Source: Pseudohongiella nitratireducens (GTDB lineage Bacteria; Pseudomonadota; Gammaproteobacteria; Pseudomonadales; Pseudohongiellaceae). Taken from it: a stretch of DNA of 64,000 nt. The notes below the pieces were generated by a model. The model was given only the letters and a program-made list of their open reading frames with translations, ran no database searches and was not told the origin of the DNA. Both the position numbers and the translations under genes were made by a program. Positions 36,906 to 47,294 of this stretch are shown here, one piece after another. The stretch spans positions 62,001 through 126,000 of the forward strand of contig NZ_LWHM01000003.1 of NCBI RefSeq assembly GCF_001642735.1, given 5' to 3'. Every line of letters begins with the position of its first letter. Positions within the stretch are counted from its first letter, which is position 1.

Positions 36906-37526
36906 TCAGAGAGTCTGCGCGGCTTCCATCACTAGCTCAAATGCAGGTCGCACCCGGTAATCTTCTTCGGCAAATTTTGCATGAATTGTCCCATCAGGCC
37001 GTAATAAAAAAATGCCCGGATAAGGAATACCGTATGCCCGGCTGCCTGGCTCGTACTCAGTATTCAACACACCCATTGCCATGAAATGCTTTGTGTCTTC
37101 ATCCCTAAGCAAGGGAAAGGTGGTCCCATAATCCACTTCAGCTGCTTGCAAGTGTTCAAATGTGTCATAAGTCATGGTCGCAACCCCCAACCCCATTTCC
37201 TTGAACCGGGGTGCCACTTCAACCAGGTCCTGTAACTGTCCGATGCAGTAAGGACACCAGTCGAATGAGCGGCTCAGCACCAGCACCAGACCATTGGGAC
37301 CAGTCAGATCTGACAAAGACAACGGGTTGCCATTTTGATCAGGCGCATTGATTGGCGGGAGTTTACTGCCTTCGGGAAAGTCCGGTGCCCAAACAAATTC
37401 CTGGGCATAGGATGCCGAACTGAAAAGCACTACCGTCAAATAAAGTGAAAATCGTTTCAGCCACTGGCTGACAGAAGGGCGTGCTGCTAGCAACGCAAGG
37501 ATGGCAGAGACAGGTATTCTGATCAT
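36906..37526 (-). CDS. Secreted peroxiredoxin-like (AhpC/TSA, redoxin) protein
   Basis: A 206-residue thioredoxin-fold protein with a signal peptide (cleavage near SYA-QE). SFDWCPYCIGQL places two Cys in a CPYC arrangement in the redox site, preceded by LSLSDLTGPNGLVLVLSRS of the redoxin type. Such a CxxC-like centre suggests thiol-disulfide or peroxide chemistry in the periplasm. Start ATG 37526 has GGAG upstream; a longer frame to 37655 overlaps the preceding gene and is less likely. Confidence 0.85.
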   Translation of the reverse strand: MIRIPVSAILALLAARPSVSQWLKRFSLYLTVVLFSSASYAQEFVWAPDFPEGSKLPPINAPDQNGNPLSLSDLTGPNGLVLVLSRSFDWCPYCIGQLQDLVEVAPRFKEMGLGVATMTYDTFEHLQAAEVDYGTTFPLLRDEDTKHFMAMGVLNTEYEPGSRAYGIPYPGIFLLRPDGTIHAKFAEEDYRVRPAFELVMEAAQTL

Positions 37527-37578
37527 TATTATTCTCCAGTTGAATGAAAGAACGCTGGGCTTGAGCTGCCTGGTTAAT

Positions 37579-37854
37579 TCAAGCCAAAAGGTTGCCGTCG
37601 ACTGGCCCGGACGTTTGACTGGCTGAATTCTGCTCTTGTTCTGCACTGGCTTCATATTCCGTGATCAGCGATCTTGCAACACCAACATCACTCTCCAGCA
37701 CCTGCACATCAGCAAAACCCTGAACAGCCAGGTCGCCGACAGCTCCCTGGAGATAGTGACCGCCGACAAAGGTTTTTATTCCCTCGGCCTGCAACATGCC
37801 AGCCACAATATGGGCTTCTACAATATCGTTTGCACGAAACACTGTCTTCAACAT
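37579..37854 (-). CDS. DUF2007 domain protein
   Basis: A 91-residue protein matching DUF2007, a small domain of unknown role. Evidence is the N-terminal F-R-A-N-D pattern, AHIVAGMLQAEGI, and VQVLESDVGVARSLI. The C-terminal 20 residues are polar and low-complexity. Confidence 0.85.
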   Translation of the reverse strand: MLKTVFRANDIVEAHIVAGMLQAEGIKTFVGGHYLQGAVGDLAVQGFADVQVLESDVGVARSLITEYEASAEQEQNSASQTSGPVDGNLLA

Positions 37855-37958
37855 GATGAATAGATTGACATATCTTCGCGCTGTTTACCACGCTATCAAA
37901 GCGCGGCAATCAGGCCACGCTTGCGCATGACCTGACAGACACGAAAGAACAGGGAGGG

Positions 37959-39938
37959 TTATGACTTCGGTGTGCGACGCTTACCCTTGTCCTTGTTGAC
38001 CTTTTTCTTGGTAGTGCCGCGCTTTTTGGGCTTTTCAATTTTACTGCCAGCTCTGGACTTTTTTGGCGCGTTGGTAAATTCACCAGGCGCTCTGTCCGGT
38101 TCAATAAACGCATCCCGTCGCGGCTTTCTTTTGGGCGGCGGCATATCACCTGTTGCCATCGGCGCAGAACGATGCCCACGGGTATCACGACCTCCAGTGT
38201 TTTTACCTGGACCGCCCCTGCTACTTCGACCGCGCTTCTCAGGCACCTTGCCCTTGATGCGTTCCATATTCAACGGCTGATTACAAACACGAGTGCGTTG
38301 CAGTGTTTGCAGAATATCTTCTGGCATACCTTCAGGTAAATCGATGGTAGAAAAATCATCGAAAATCTGAATGCGGCCAATATACCGGCCTTCGATGCCG
38401 CCTTCGTTGGCTATGGCACCAACAATCTCTCGCGGTGACACACCGTGCTGATGACCAACACCGATCTGAAATGACTCCATTTTGACATCTGCGTCATCAT
38501 CAGAGTTACGTTCTTCGCGGCGACGACGGGCTGGCCGCTCGTCTTGATTCGAGCTGCGCTCACGAGAGTCATCAGACCGTTTTGGTGCTTTACTGGGTGG
38601 GTCCAGCGGGCGGTCTTTCTGCATCAGATAAGCCATCGCTGCTGCTGCATCTTCCATGGAGCATTCATATTCTTCGCACATTTCAATCATGACCTGGCGG
38701 AAGAATGATAAGTCCTGGGACTTCAGCGTCTCAGCAACGGTTGCCTTGAATTGCTGGCTGCGTTTTTGGATCAGCTCGCCACGAGTTGGCAGCTCCATAC
38801 GCGTGATTTTCTTGCGTGTAGTGCGCTCGATGGACTGAAGCAGACGCTGCTCTCGCGGGGCTACGAACAGAATCGCCTTGCCACTGCGTCCGGCCCGACC
38901 GGTACGGCCAATGCGGTGTACATAGGCCTCATTATCATAAGGAATGTCGTAGTTCATCACGTGGCTGATGCGTTCCACATCCAACCCGCGTGCCGCTACG
39001 TCAGTCGCTACAACGATATCGAGCTTGCCGTTTTTCAACTGCTCCACTGTTCGTGAGCGCAATTGCTGATTCATGTCACCGTTCAGCGCTGAAGCAGAGA
39101 ATCCCCTGGCATTCAGCTTATCGGCCAGTTCCACCGTGCTGTTTTTGGTGCGCACAAAGACAATCATGCCATCGAATTCTTCCACTTCCAGCATACGTGT
39201 CAGAGCATCCAGCTTATTGGTGCCCTGTACCAGCCAGTAATATTGCTCAATATCGGCATTCGTGCTGCTCGAACTCTTAATCCGGACTTCTTTAGGGTCG
39301 CGCAAATATTTATCCGCTACCTTGCGGATTGGCGCTGGCATTGTCGCCGAAAACAGCGCAACCTGCCGCTCCGCAGGTGTCTTCTGCAGAATCATCTCAA
39401 CATCATCAATGAACCCCATGCGCAGCATTTCATCCGCTTCATCCAGTACCAGGGTCTTGATCTGGCTGAGGTCCAGTGACCGGCGGCTCAAATGGTCCAG
39501 CAAGCGGCCAGGCGTACCAACCACCACATCGACGCCGCTTTTCAGCGCCTGCAGCTGGCGACGCATGTCCTGGCCACCATAAATTGACAGCACACGAAAG
39601 CCCGGGAAGCGTGAACCATAGGTTTGAAAGGCTTCGGCGACCTGAATGGCCAGCTCTCGCGTTGGGCACAGAACCAGCGCCTGGATACCGCTGCGCTTCT
39701 GCTCCAACTGAGCAAGGATAGGTAATGCGAAGGCCGCGGTTTTACCCGTGCCTGTTTGCGCCATGCCAATCAGGTCCTGACCTGACAGCAGTGTAGGAAT
39801 AGTGGCTTTCTGGATGGGCGATGGCTTTTCGTAGCCGATCTGCTCCAGCTTTTCCAAAAGGAATGTAGGAAGATTTAGCTCAGCAAAACCCGAGCCCGTA
39901 TCAGTGTCGCTTGAAGACCCTGAATCAGTCGTTGACAT
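37959..39938 (-). CDS. deaD: DEAD-box RNA helicase, DeaD/CsdA type
   Basis: A 659-residue helicase for ribosome assembly and mRNA unwinding. Motifs include the Q motif FLLEKLEQIGYEKPSPIQ, AQTGTGKT, PTRELA, DEAD, SAT and HRIGRTGRAG. A C-terminal DbpA-like RNA-binding domain (about 490-570) and a very basic Arg/Lys/Gly tail follow. The start at ATG 39938 gives the usual short acidic N-terminus; the open frame extends 99 bp further with non-family sequence. The 5' leader is long, as is common for cold-induced deaD. Confidence 0.93.
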   Translation of the reverse strand: MSTTDSGSSSDTDTGSGFAELNLPTFLLEKLEQIGYEKPSPIQKATIPTLLSGQDLIGMAQTGTGKTAAFALPILAQLEQKRSGIQALVLCPTRELAIQVAEAFQTYGSRFPGFRVLSIYGGQDMRRQLQALKSGVDVVVGTPGRLLDHLSRRSLDLSQIKTLVLDEADEMLRMGFIDDVEMILQKTPAERQVALFSATMPAPIRKVADKYLRDPKEVRIKSSSSTNADIEQYYWLVQGTNKLDALTRMLEVEEFDGMIVFVRTKNSTVELADKLNARGFSASALNGDMNQQLRSRTVEQLKNGKLDIVVATDVAARGLDVERISHVMNYDIPYDNEAYVHRIGRTGRAGRSGKAILFVAPREQRLLQSIERTTRKKITRMELPTRGELIQKRSQQFKATVAETLKSQDLSFFRQVMIEMCEEYECSMEDAAAAMAYLMQKDRPLDPPSKAPKRSDDSRERSSNQDERPARRRREERNSDDDADVKMESFQIGVGHQHGVSPREIVGAIANEGGIEGRYIGRIQIFDDFSTIDLPEGMPEDILQTLQRTRVCNQPLNMERIKGKVPEKRGRSSRGGPGKNTGGRDTRGHRSAPMATGDMPPPKRKPRRDAFIEPDRAPGEFTNAPKKSRAGSKIEKPKKRGTTKKKVNKDKGKRRTPKS

Positions 39939-40084
39939 AGTCGATTGCCTGCGCGGCGCGATGAATTCGGCCGTTATAAGGGGGAAATGATCAAAAGGGC
40001 GGGCATTATACGTGAGGTAGACGCTCTCGTACAGCAATTTTATCGACCCGTTCGCGTCACTTCGCTACGCAGGGCAGTGAAATA

Positions 40085-41140
40085 TCAACGGTAATGCTGA
40101 ATAAAATGCACGGCGCGGTCTGGGAAATCAGTAAAAACGCCATCAACATTGGCTTCATAGAGAAACAATTCCAGCATGTGCTCGAAACTGTCTGCATAGG
40201 CTGGCACCTGCCCTTCATCCTTTCTGAATGTATAGGGATGAACCGCCATACCTGCCTGGTGAGCATCCCTGACCAGCGAACTGATCATCAACTGGTCTTT
40301 GGTAGAGGACGACAGAATAATCATTGATTTGTCCGGACCGACACCATCGGCATAACGAGCCAGTTCCTGCATGCCACCTGGCGCCAGCATCCAGCCGTAC
40401 TCATCGCTGCCGGCCATCAGTTGCACCAGTTTGAGATCCATATCCAGTGCTGGCAGGACCGTCTCTTTAACGCGTTTTAGTTCATCAAACTCAAACGTCT
40501 GCACATAGACATTGCTGTCTTTGCTGGTATAGCCAAAACGTTTCAGTTCGCTTAACACCGCTGTAGCCAGGTCTTTGCCATGCTCATGGTGGAAGGCGGG
40601 GGATTTTAATTCAGGATAAATACCGACATTGCGGCCGGTTGAGCGGTTCAGGCCGCGAATCAGTTCCAACTGTTCCGCAAAGGTATGAACCCGAAAATTG
40701 GACTGCCACATCGGAAAACGCTGTTCATAGATTTTATGCTCCTGAGCATTTTCATCCAGGCGATAACCTTCAGTAACCTGCAGTTGACGTAATTCGGCCA
40801 GGGTAAAATCAATCACATAGTGACGACCATCCTCCCTGGCACGGCCAGGAAAGCGAGTGCGCACATCCGTATTCCGATCCAGGGTCAGGTCATGCCAGAC
40901 AATCAGTTGATCATCCTGAGTCATGACCACATCCTGTTCCTGAAAGTCGACTCCCATGGCATAGGCCATGGCAGCAGCAGGCAAGGTATGCTCAGGCAGA
41001 TAACCACTGGCACCACGGTGCGCAATAACCACCTTGTCTGCGCCATCGCGCTGCGCCATCGCAGGCGAAAGATTGACCACACTGCTGATCAACGTCATGA
41101 AAAATGCCCCGAACCAGAAAGCAGATTTAGCTTGTGTCAT
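40085..41140 (-). CDS. glpQ: Glycerophosphodiester phosphodiesterase, periplasmic (GlpQ-like)
   Basis: A 351-residue enzyme that hydrolyses glycerophosphodiesters to glycerol-3-phosphate and an alcohol. A signal peptide precedes the mature start near AMAQRDG. VIAHRGASGYLPEHTLPA carries the catalytic His and metal-binding Glu; EQDVVMTQDDQLIVWHD supplies further ligands, with YPELKSP later. The length and insert after HD fit GlpQ rather than cytoplasmic UgpQ. Start ATG 41140. Confidence 0.93.
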   Translation of the reverse strand: MTQAKSAFWFGAFFMTLISSVVNLSPAMAQRDGADKVVIAHRGASGYLPEHTLPAAAMAYAMGVDFQEQDVVMTQDDQLIVWHDLTLDRNTDVRTRFPGRAREDGRHYVIDFTLAELRQLQVTEGYRLDENAQEHKIYEQRFPMWQSNFRVHTFAEQLELIRGLNRSTGRNVGIYPELKSPAFHHEHGKDLATAVLSELKRFGYTSKDSNVYVQTFEFDELKRVKETVLPALDMDLKLVQLMAGSDEYGWMLAPGGMQELARYADGVGPDKSMIILSSSTKDQLMISSLVRDAHQAGMAVHPYTFRKDEGQVPAYADSFEHMLELFLYEANVDGVFTDFPDRAVHFIQHYR

Positions 41141-41303
41141 CAGTGTAGCCCTTTTTATAGCGGTTGTATTGTTCAGGAAAGGATACCAATCTGGCAAAAA
41201 ACTACCAGCATCCCACGTTTAAAGGGAGTTTATGCAACAGTTGTGACAGAAGAATGAAGGGGAAACAACTACAGGCTAATGAGCAGACAAAGTGTGTCAA
41301 ACA

Positions 41304-41333
41304 CCCACCCGGACAATCCTTGTCCAGGGTGGG
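41304..41333 (-). terminator. Hairpin downstream of the autotransporter gene
   Basis: A 12-bp stem with one bulged base (41304-41315 with 41321-41333) followed on the minus strand by TGTTTG. It lies 27 bp past the stop codon of the trimeric-autotransporter gene and is a plausible terminator, though the T-tract is weak. Confidence 0.55.
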
Positions 41334-41359
41334 CCCTGACGTTGGGGATAATCGTTGAC

Positions 41360-44281
41360 CTAGAACTCAACACCGACACTGGCTCTAAACAGTGAGTCAT
41401 CACTGCGTTCACCCAAAGCAGCACCAGCACTAAAAAGCACACGAGCATTTTCCGAGTTCATTCTCAGCCAGTGACTGATATTAAAGCCGACGGCACTTTC
41501 TGATTTAAAGTTGCCATAACCGGCGCTGACAGTCGTTTTACCTGGCGCAGACGGCATCATGGCATTCGCCGCTGCCGCTGCCGCTGCAATGCCACGGCGA
41601 GCCTCCTGGCGCACTGCATTCATCTGGTAAACATTGACTGCATCACTGAGATCGATACCCGATGAGACGTTGGTCAGCCGACGAGTAAAGCCACGCTGAC
41701 CAATCGACACAGTGTAGTCCTCAGTAGCAATCGACCCGGCACCCAATGCGACAGAGTTGGCGCGCTGAGCCTGGGCATTATGACCGATGGCAACACCTGA
41801 GTCCTGGGACACCTGGGCATTATGACCAACCGCCACAGCTGAGCTGGCATCAATCTTAATATTTTCACCCAACCCGACGTTGTGATTACCAACGATTTCA
41901 GGGTTACCTGTCACCTGCCCTACATTGTTATTGCCGGTAATGTAACCGTCACCGGAAACACCAAACACATTGTATTGGCCGGTCACAACCACCGGGTCAC
42001 CAAAAATCGAGTTATTGTTGCCACGAACCGTAATGTTATTCCCCATGACTGTGTTGTGAGAACCACCACTGATATCAAGGTTAGTCCCCAGAGCTGAGTT
42101 TTCGACCCCACCCTCTACTCTAACTTTCGACCCCATTGCCAAAGCATTTTCACCGGTCACATCATTGTTAACACCAAATGTGACCGAGTAATCTTCTACT
42201 GCAGTCACACCCGCACCCAGTGCAACTGAGTTGACACCCAGGGCCACTGCACTATCACCCAACGCCAGTGAGTTAACTCCAACAGCTTCCGAGTTTCGTC
42301 CACCAGCGAACGATCCCTCGGCATGTGCTACTGAGCTTTCACCTAACGCAATGGAGTTAACAGCCTTGGCATTTGCGTTTGCACCAATGGCCACCGTATT
42401 TTCAGCACCGGCAATCGCGCCCTGACCGATCGCCACCGTGTCTGCCGCAACGGCCCTGGCATTGGCACCGGCACCAATCGCTACCGTATGGTCAGCAATT
42501 GCGCGAGAAGATTGCCCCATCGCCAACGCCTGCATGCCAGCTGCCATTGCATTGTTACCATAAGTCAGTGAACCCTGCCCGGATGAAACGGCAGCAGTAC
42601 CTATCGCCGCACTGTTCCGCCCTGAGGCATTAGCACTGACACCAGCGGCGAATGTATTTGCTCCGCTTGCGTTGGCATACCCACCCAGTGCGATGGCATG
42701 ACTGCCTGTTGCCTGGGCCTGGGTACCACCAGCAAATGTGTTTTCTGCCACAGCCTGGGCCTGGGTACCGAAAGCGAAAGATTGCTGACCCGAAGCAACA
42801 GACCGGTCACCTAGTGCAGCTGCGCTACTTCCGCTGGCCACACTGCTGTTACCCATCGCCATCGCGTTGTCAGCATTCGCTGTGGCATTATGCCCTGTAG
42901 CCAGGGAGTTAGTCGCAGTCGCTGATGAGCTGTCACCAATTGCTATCGCACTAACACCACTTCCTACGGCCGAATCCCCCACAGCGACTGCACTCGTACC
43001 ACTGCTCAAAGCATTACTACCCAGAGCCAAGGCATCTGTCGCCTCTGACCGGGCATCATTACCAATTGCTGTCGAATTGACTTCCAGAGCAAATGCGTTA
43101 TTACCCACTGCAGTCGCATTGGATTCAATGGCGACCGCATTATTGCCCAGACCAACAGCATTCTCACCTGTTGCAGCAGAGTTTCTACCTGCTGCAAAAG
43201 CACCTTCTGCTCGGGCTCGAGCACCGCTACCCATCGCCAGCGCATCTTCAGCACTGGCCTCGGCCTCTTTACCCAAGGCCACAGCGTTTTCACCAGAGGC
43301 TGAGGCCTGAATACCCAAGGCTGTCGCATTCTCACCAGAAGCGACACTCGCATTACCAAATGCAGCAGCATTGATAGCAGTAGCCTGGGCGCTGTCACCA
43401 ACTGCCAATGCATTTGTCTGGGTGGCAACGGCTGAATCACCCAGCGCTAATGCGCTATCACCGCTGGCAGACGCGTCATTACCCAGAGCGACTGCATTAA
43501 TCGCTGACGCCTCTGCTGATCGTCCTGCCGCAACTGCATTTTCTCCACTGGCTGAAACATCGCTACCCAGCGCCAGCGAATTCGTAGCTGAAGCTTCTGC
43601 ATTATGGCCACCGGCCAAAGCACTTGTTCCTGACGCTGATGCTGAAGTACCCAGCGCTGCAGCATCACTGCCACTGGCAACCGCCGAATCCCCTAATGCC
43701 GCCGAGCTGCTACCGCTGGCATTGGCGCTATCACCCAACGCCACTGAATTCAAAGCGGAAGCGGTGGCGCCATCGCCAGTAGCAATGGCACTATCACCGG
43801 ATGCTGAGGCAGCATTACCCAGCGCCAGGGCATTCAGCTCTGAGGCACTGGCACCATCACCGGCAGCCAGAGCACTCTCAGCCGTTGCCGACGATTCATT
43901 ACCTAATGCCACGGCATTCAGCGCAGAGGCACTCGCTGAATCACCTGCCGCCAAAGCACTGTCACCTGAAGCCTGGGTTCCATTGCCGAGAGCAACAGTA
44001 TTCTGGTTTGATGCTGAGGCCCCATCACCTGCAGCCAGCGAACTGGTGCCGGAGGCGAAGGCATCATTACCCACGGCGGTCGCATTATCACCACCAGCGC
44101 TTGCCGAATTACCTAGCGCCGCGGCATTGTCACCACTGGCAGAGGCGGCATTACCGACGGCTGTTGACTGGCTGCCACTGGCGACAGCCGTGTTACCGAA
44201 TGCTGACGCGCTGGTACCACTGGCCTCAGCGCTACTACCAAAGGCAGACGCATTATCCGCCGTTGCCGAAGCAGTGACTTG
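41360..44281 (-). pseudogene. Trimeric autotransporter adhesin (YadA-like), 5' end missing
   Basis: The open frame codes 973 residues. About 50 YadA-type head repeats of 14 residues (pattern x-A-x-A-S-G-x-x-S-x-A-L-G-x) fill most of it. Near the C-terminus come longer NHNVG-type segments, a short neck with SSGIDLSDAVNVYQMNA, and a 4-strand YadA anchor ending ASVGVEF. The anchor would insert in the outer membrane as a trimer. The frame reaches a TAG at 44282-44284 with no signal peptide and no true start. The GTG at 44074 is an ordinary repeat codon. The intact gene must have continued further. Confidence 0.85.
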
Positions 44282-44290
44282 CTAATCAGC
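44270..44290. other. Head-to-head gene junction (rearrangement or assembly breakpoint)
   Basis: Within about 15 bp the middle of a head-repeat array on the minus strand gives way to the middle of a cyclase/ATPase gene on the plus strand. Neither gene has a start region, signal or promoter here. This is best explained by a deletion or inversion joining two genes, or by a chimeric assembly at the repetitive array. Confidence 0.7.
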
Positions 44291-46663
44291 AGTGCCCAGC
44301 AGGACAACCTGTTCCGAATTTACGATATTGAGCAGTCAACTGCTATTTCCAGTCTGGAGTACTCTTCCCCCTTACCTGAGCTGATTGGCAGAGACGATGA
44401 AATTCAGTTGTTCAGGCAGCAATGGCAAAGAGTACTGAACAATGAGACCGGGGCCTTATTGATTATCGGCGAACCTGGCATTGGCAAGTCCCGCTTCCTT
44501 ACTGAGTGCTGCCAAGAAGTATCGAGTGACGTCAATGATACCGACCTGACGTTGATAAAAGGTCAGCAGCAGAATAATGAGCCTTTCGGGGTTTTCACTG
44601 ACTGGCTGCAGCGCGAATTCATTCCACCTGAAGTCAATGATGTCAGCACCTGGCTCTCAGCCAGGTTCGGCTGGCTAAAGGAGAAAAGCGCCTGTATCGC
44701 TTATCTTGTTCAAAGTGAAGAGCCTGTCGTCACACGTTTGGCCAAACAACCGGCTGCTTATATTCACAAAGAGATCAGCAAGCAGTTATTGGCATTAATG
44801 CATGCGATAACCGGGCACAACCAGCCTGCCATTCTTGCTATTGAAGATATGCACTGGGTAGATACAGATTCTATTGATGTCATTCGCCAGTTAATACAGC
44901 ACCCACCAAACAACACGTTAATACTGGCAACCAGTCGCCCGGAATTTGATACCGATTCCCTGAATGCAGATTTGCTTCGCCTGCAAGGGCTTAGTTCAAA
45001 ACATATTGAAGTGCTAATCCGCAGTAAAATAGCTGATGACGTATTCCCTGAGTATCTCCTGGAGAATGCCACCCGGCGCGCAGATGGCAATCCATTGTTT
45101 GCGGAAGCGATCTCCGCCCTGCTCAAAGAGGGAAATACCGATAAGCGTATTCCTGAGTCATTGCTAGAACTTCTGGTTTTTCGCCTGAACCTGCTGGGAG
45201 AAGAACTGCTCACGGTTATCTCTGCCGCGTCGGTTATTGGTCGTGAATTCGATGTCTTCAGCCTGTCAGATTTATTAGACAAGCCAACCAGCTATCTCAG
45301 TGAATTACTTCAGACAGCCAGTCAGTACGAACTCCTCGAACTTCGCTCCAATGACCGGTATCTGTTTAAGCACTACCTGATTTATCAGGCAGCTTATGAA
45401 TTGCTGGATTACTCCTATCGCCGCACTTTACATCGGCGGGCAGCAGAATATATTGAACACGGCACCCTCCACCCAATGCAGTACCGCTCACTGGATGCTC
45501 ATTGGCTCAAAAGTGGCAGTCCGGCAAATGCCGTCAAGTATCGCCTCTTGCACTGTGACCGACTTATTGCCCTGTCCAGCTACCAGGAAGCTCTGGATTA
45601 TAATCAGCAAACACTGACTTACTTTGAAAGTGGTGAACTTGACAACACTGAGCAGCACATAGACTGCCTGCACAAGCAGGGACAGTTAGCGATGATGCTC
45701 AGAGGGTATGGCGACCCGCTGATCGTAGAGTTCAGTCGCAAAGAAATCGAACTAGCCAGACAAACCCAGAACTTGCGAGCAGAATATTTTGCACAGCTGG
45801 TGTTATGGTTTACTTCCAGCTCACGTGACGGCCATGAAGCTGCTGTCGATGAAGCTTTGACGCTGCAACAAATCGCCATTGCCCTGGATGATTTGCCTCT
45901 GCAAGTGCAGGCACATTACTGCCTGGCCAATGGCTATATGTTCATGGGTGAGTTCGACAAGGCTGAAGCAGCGTGCCTCTGGGCAATCAAGCATGCAGAT
46001 GACAATTACGACAGCCAGGTCGACCACTTTGGTGAGCACGCAGTTGTGCTTTGCCTGTCGTTTCTGGCATGGATCGATCAATTTCGTCACAATGACCTGG
46101 ATGCGGCACTGAAGAAGTTTGATCGTGCCATCCTGCTAGCCGAAGAGGTAGACCATAGTTACAGCCTGGCATTTGCCCAGGGATTTCGCATTCTGTTATT
46201 AGCCTGGACCGATCGCTTTGACCTGGTCGAGAAGTTCCTTCCTTCTCAGCGTCAACTGGCTGATGACTATCATTTTGCCTTCTGGCAGGTTGCAGGGAAG
46301 CTGGTTAACCAGCTTTGTCTGATAAGAAATGGCACCGTCGACGACTGTCAGGAAATCCGCGAGCAATTGGATGTTATTTTGCAGATAATCCCTGGGCATT
46401 TTGTCAGTTTTGCAATTCTCCACATCAAGGCACTGGCGATTCTTGAGGACTGGGAGGCACTCAAGAAACACACCAGCCAATTACTTGCCTTTGCTGACAC
46501 CAAAACTGACAGATACCACCTTGCAGATTTGTACTACCATCTGTCGCTGGTTCCTGATGCCAATCTTAAAGCAGAATCTATCAGTAAAGCACAACGCTGG
46601 GTGACAACAGTCGGCTCTCCACACGTTGCCAATAAGCTGGCAGCTTTAAACATGACATCATGA
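44279..46663 (+). CDS. AAA-type ATPase with TPR-like repeats, probably a truncated adenylate-cyclase-type regulator
   Basis: A frame of 794 residues from TTG 44279. PELIGRDDEIQLF followed by GEPGIGKS (64-71) and AILAIEDMHWVD is the ATPase module of large signalling proteins; alpha-helical TPR-like repeats fill the second half. In relatives this module follows a class III nucleotide cyclase or a kinase domain, and the short linker FRIYDIEQSTAISSLEY looks like the linker after a cyclase. No ribosome site or promoter precedes the frame, so I think the N-terminal domain has been lost. Confidence 0.75.
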   Translation: MLISSAQQDNLFRIYDIEQSTAISSLEYSSPLPELIGRDDEIQLFRQQWQRVLNNETGALLIIGEPGIGKSRFLTECCQEVSSDVNDTDLTLIKGQQQNNEPFGVFTDWLQREFIPPEVNDVSTWLSARFGWLKEKSACIAYLVQSEEPVVTRLAKQPAAYIHKEISKQLLALMHAITGHNQPAILAIEDMHWVDTDSIDVIRQLIQHPPNNTLILATSRPEFDTDSLNADLLRLQGLSSKHIEVLIRSKIADDVFPEYLLENATRRADGNPLFAEAISALLKEGNTDKRIPESLLELLVFRLNLLGEELLTVISAASVIGREFDVFSLSDLLDKPTSYLSELLQTASQYELLELRSNDRYLFKHYLIYQAAYELLDYSYRRTLHRRAAEYIEHGTLHPMQYRSLDAHWLKSGSPANAVKYRLLHCDRLIALSSYQEALDYNQQTLTYFESGELDNTEQHIDCLHKQGQLAMMLRGYGDPLIVEFSRKEIELARQTQNLRAEYFAQLVLWFTSSSRDGHEAAVDEALTLQQIAIALDDLPLQVQAHYCLANGYMFMGEFDKAEAACLWAIKHADDNYDSQVDHFGEHAVVLCLSFLAWIDQFRHNDLDAALKKFDRAILLAEEVDHSYSLAFAQGFRILLLAWTDRFDLVEKFLPSQRQLADDYHFAFWQVAGKLVNQLCLIRNGTVDDCQEIREQLDVILQIIPGHFVSFAILHIKALAILEDWEALKKHTSQLLAFADTKTDRYHLADLYYHLSLVPDANLKAESISKAQRWVTTVGSPHVANKLAALNMTS

Positions 46664-47293
46664 GAAAACGCGCAAGCCCTTTTTAATCAGCTTTTTCAGC
46701 CGGTTTGAAGGCTTGCCTGCAGACTGACCCGTTATTTCGAGCTCCATTTCCTGCAATGCAGACATCCGGTTTAAGGGCATCCCTTCGCCCTCACGACTTA
46801 ATGTCATATAAAACTCGCAACCCACGGTTGGGTGAAAACTGAGCTCCTTCAGCTGAATAAGCCCAAGGTCGTAAAGGTCCTGAATCAACAGACGGAATGC
46901 ATGTGGCACAAAACACCAGGCATGCACATCGAGCCACTCCCCCGCTTCTTTAGCGCGAGAATAATTGATCTGCCCTGCATCTGGCGGATGCGAGAATGCC
47001 AATGAACCAGCCTTTCTGGAGTCCCAGGCATCTTCACCTTCACACCTCACCACATTGAGATAGTATTCTGCAACATAAGTCTGGCCATGCCAGACATGGT
47101 CGACCTCTTCTATATTATCCGTATTGATGCGTTGACCCGAGTACTTCTTTATCAACCCCTCTCGATCAAGGTGATCGATGATTTCAACATTGAAGCCTTT
47201 GCGTTTTGGAGCGACAGGACTGTGACAAGGTCCTATTTCAATACCCGGGCCATCCGCATTAATATGCTTTAGAATACGTGACTGGCGATTCAC
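46658..47293 (-). pseudogene. SAM-dependent methyltransferase with its core deleted
   Basis: A 211-residue frame starting at GTG 47293. Residues 1-70 (GIEIGPCHSPVAPK, VEIIDHLDREGL, NIEEVDHVWHG) and residues 73-211 (YVAEYYLNVV, WLDVHAWCFVPHAFRLLI, FHPTVGCEFYMTLSR) match the two ends of a family of about 280 residues. The part between, which holds the ASHVIEH-type core and the following strands, is absent. The join is in frame near 47,080. It overlaps the ATPase gene end by 6 bp and follows the VOC gene by 1 bp. Confidence 0.65.
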
Positions 47294-47294
47294 A

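Noticed and set aside
41360-44281. Repetitive DNA that could suggest a CRISPR array
   Set aside because: The repeats are in-frame, degenerate, 42 bp apart without unique spacers, and encode YadA head repeats.
42231-44285. Several long plus-strand open frames, up to 305 codons, across the adhesin array
   Set aside because: They are exact antisense shadows of the 14-residue head repeats, with proline/alanine-rich low-complexity translation and no ribosome sites.
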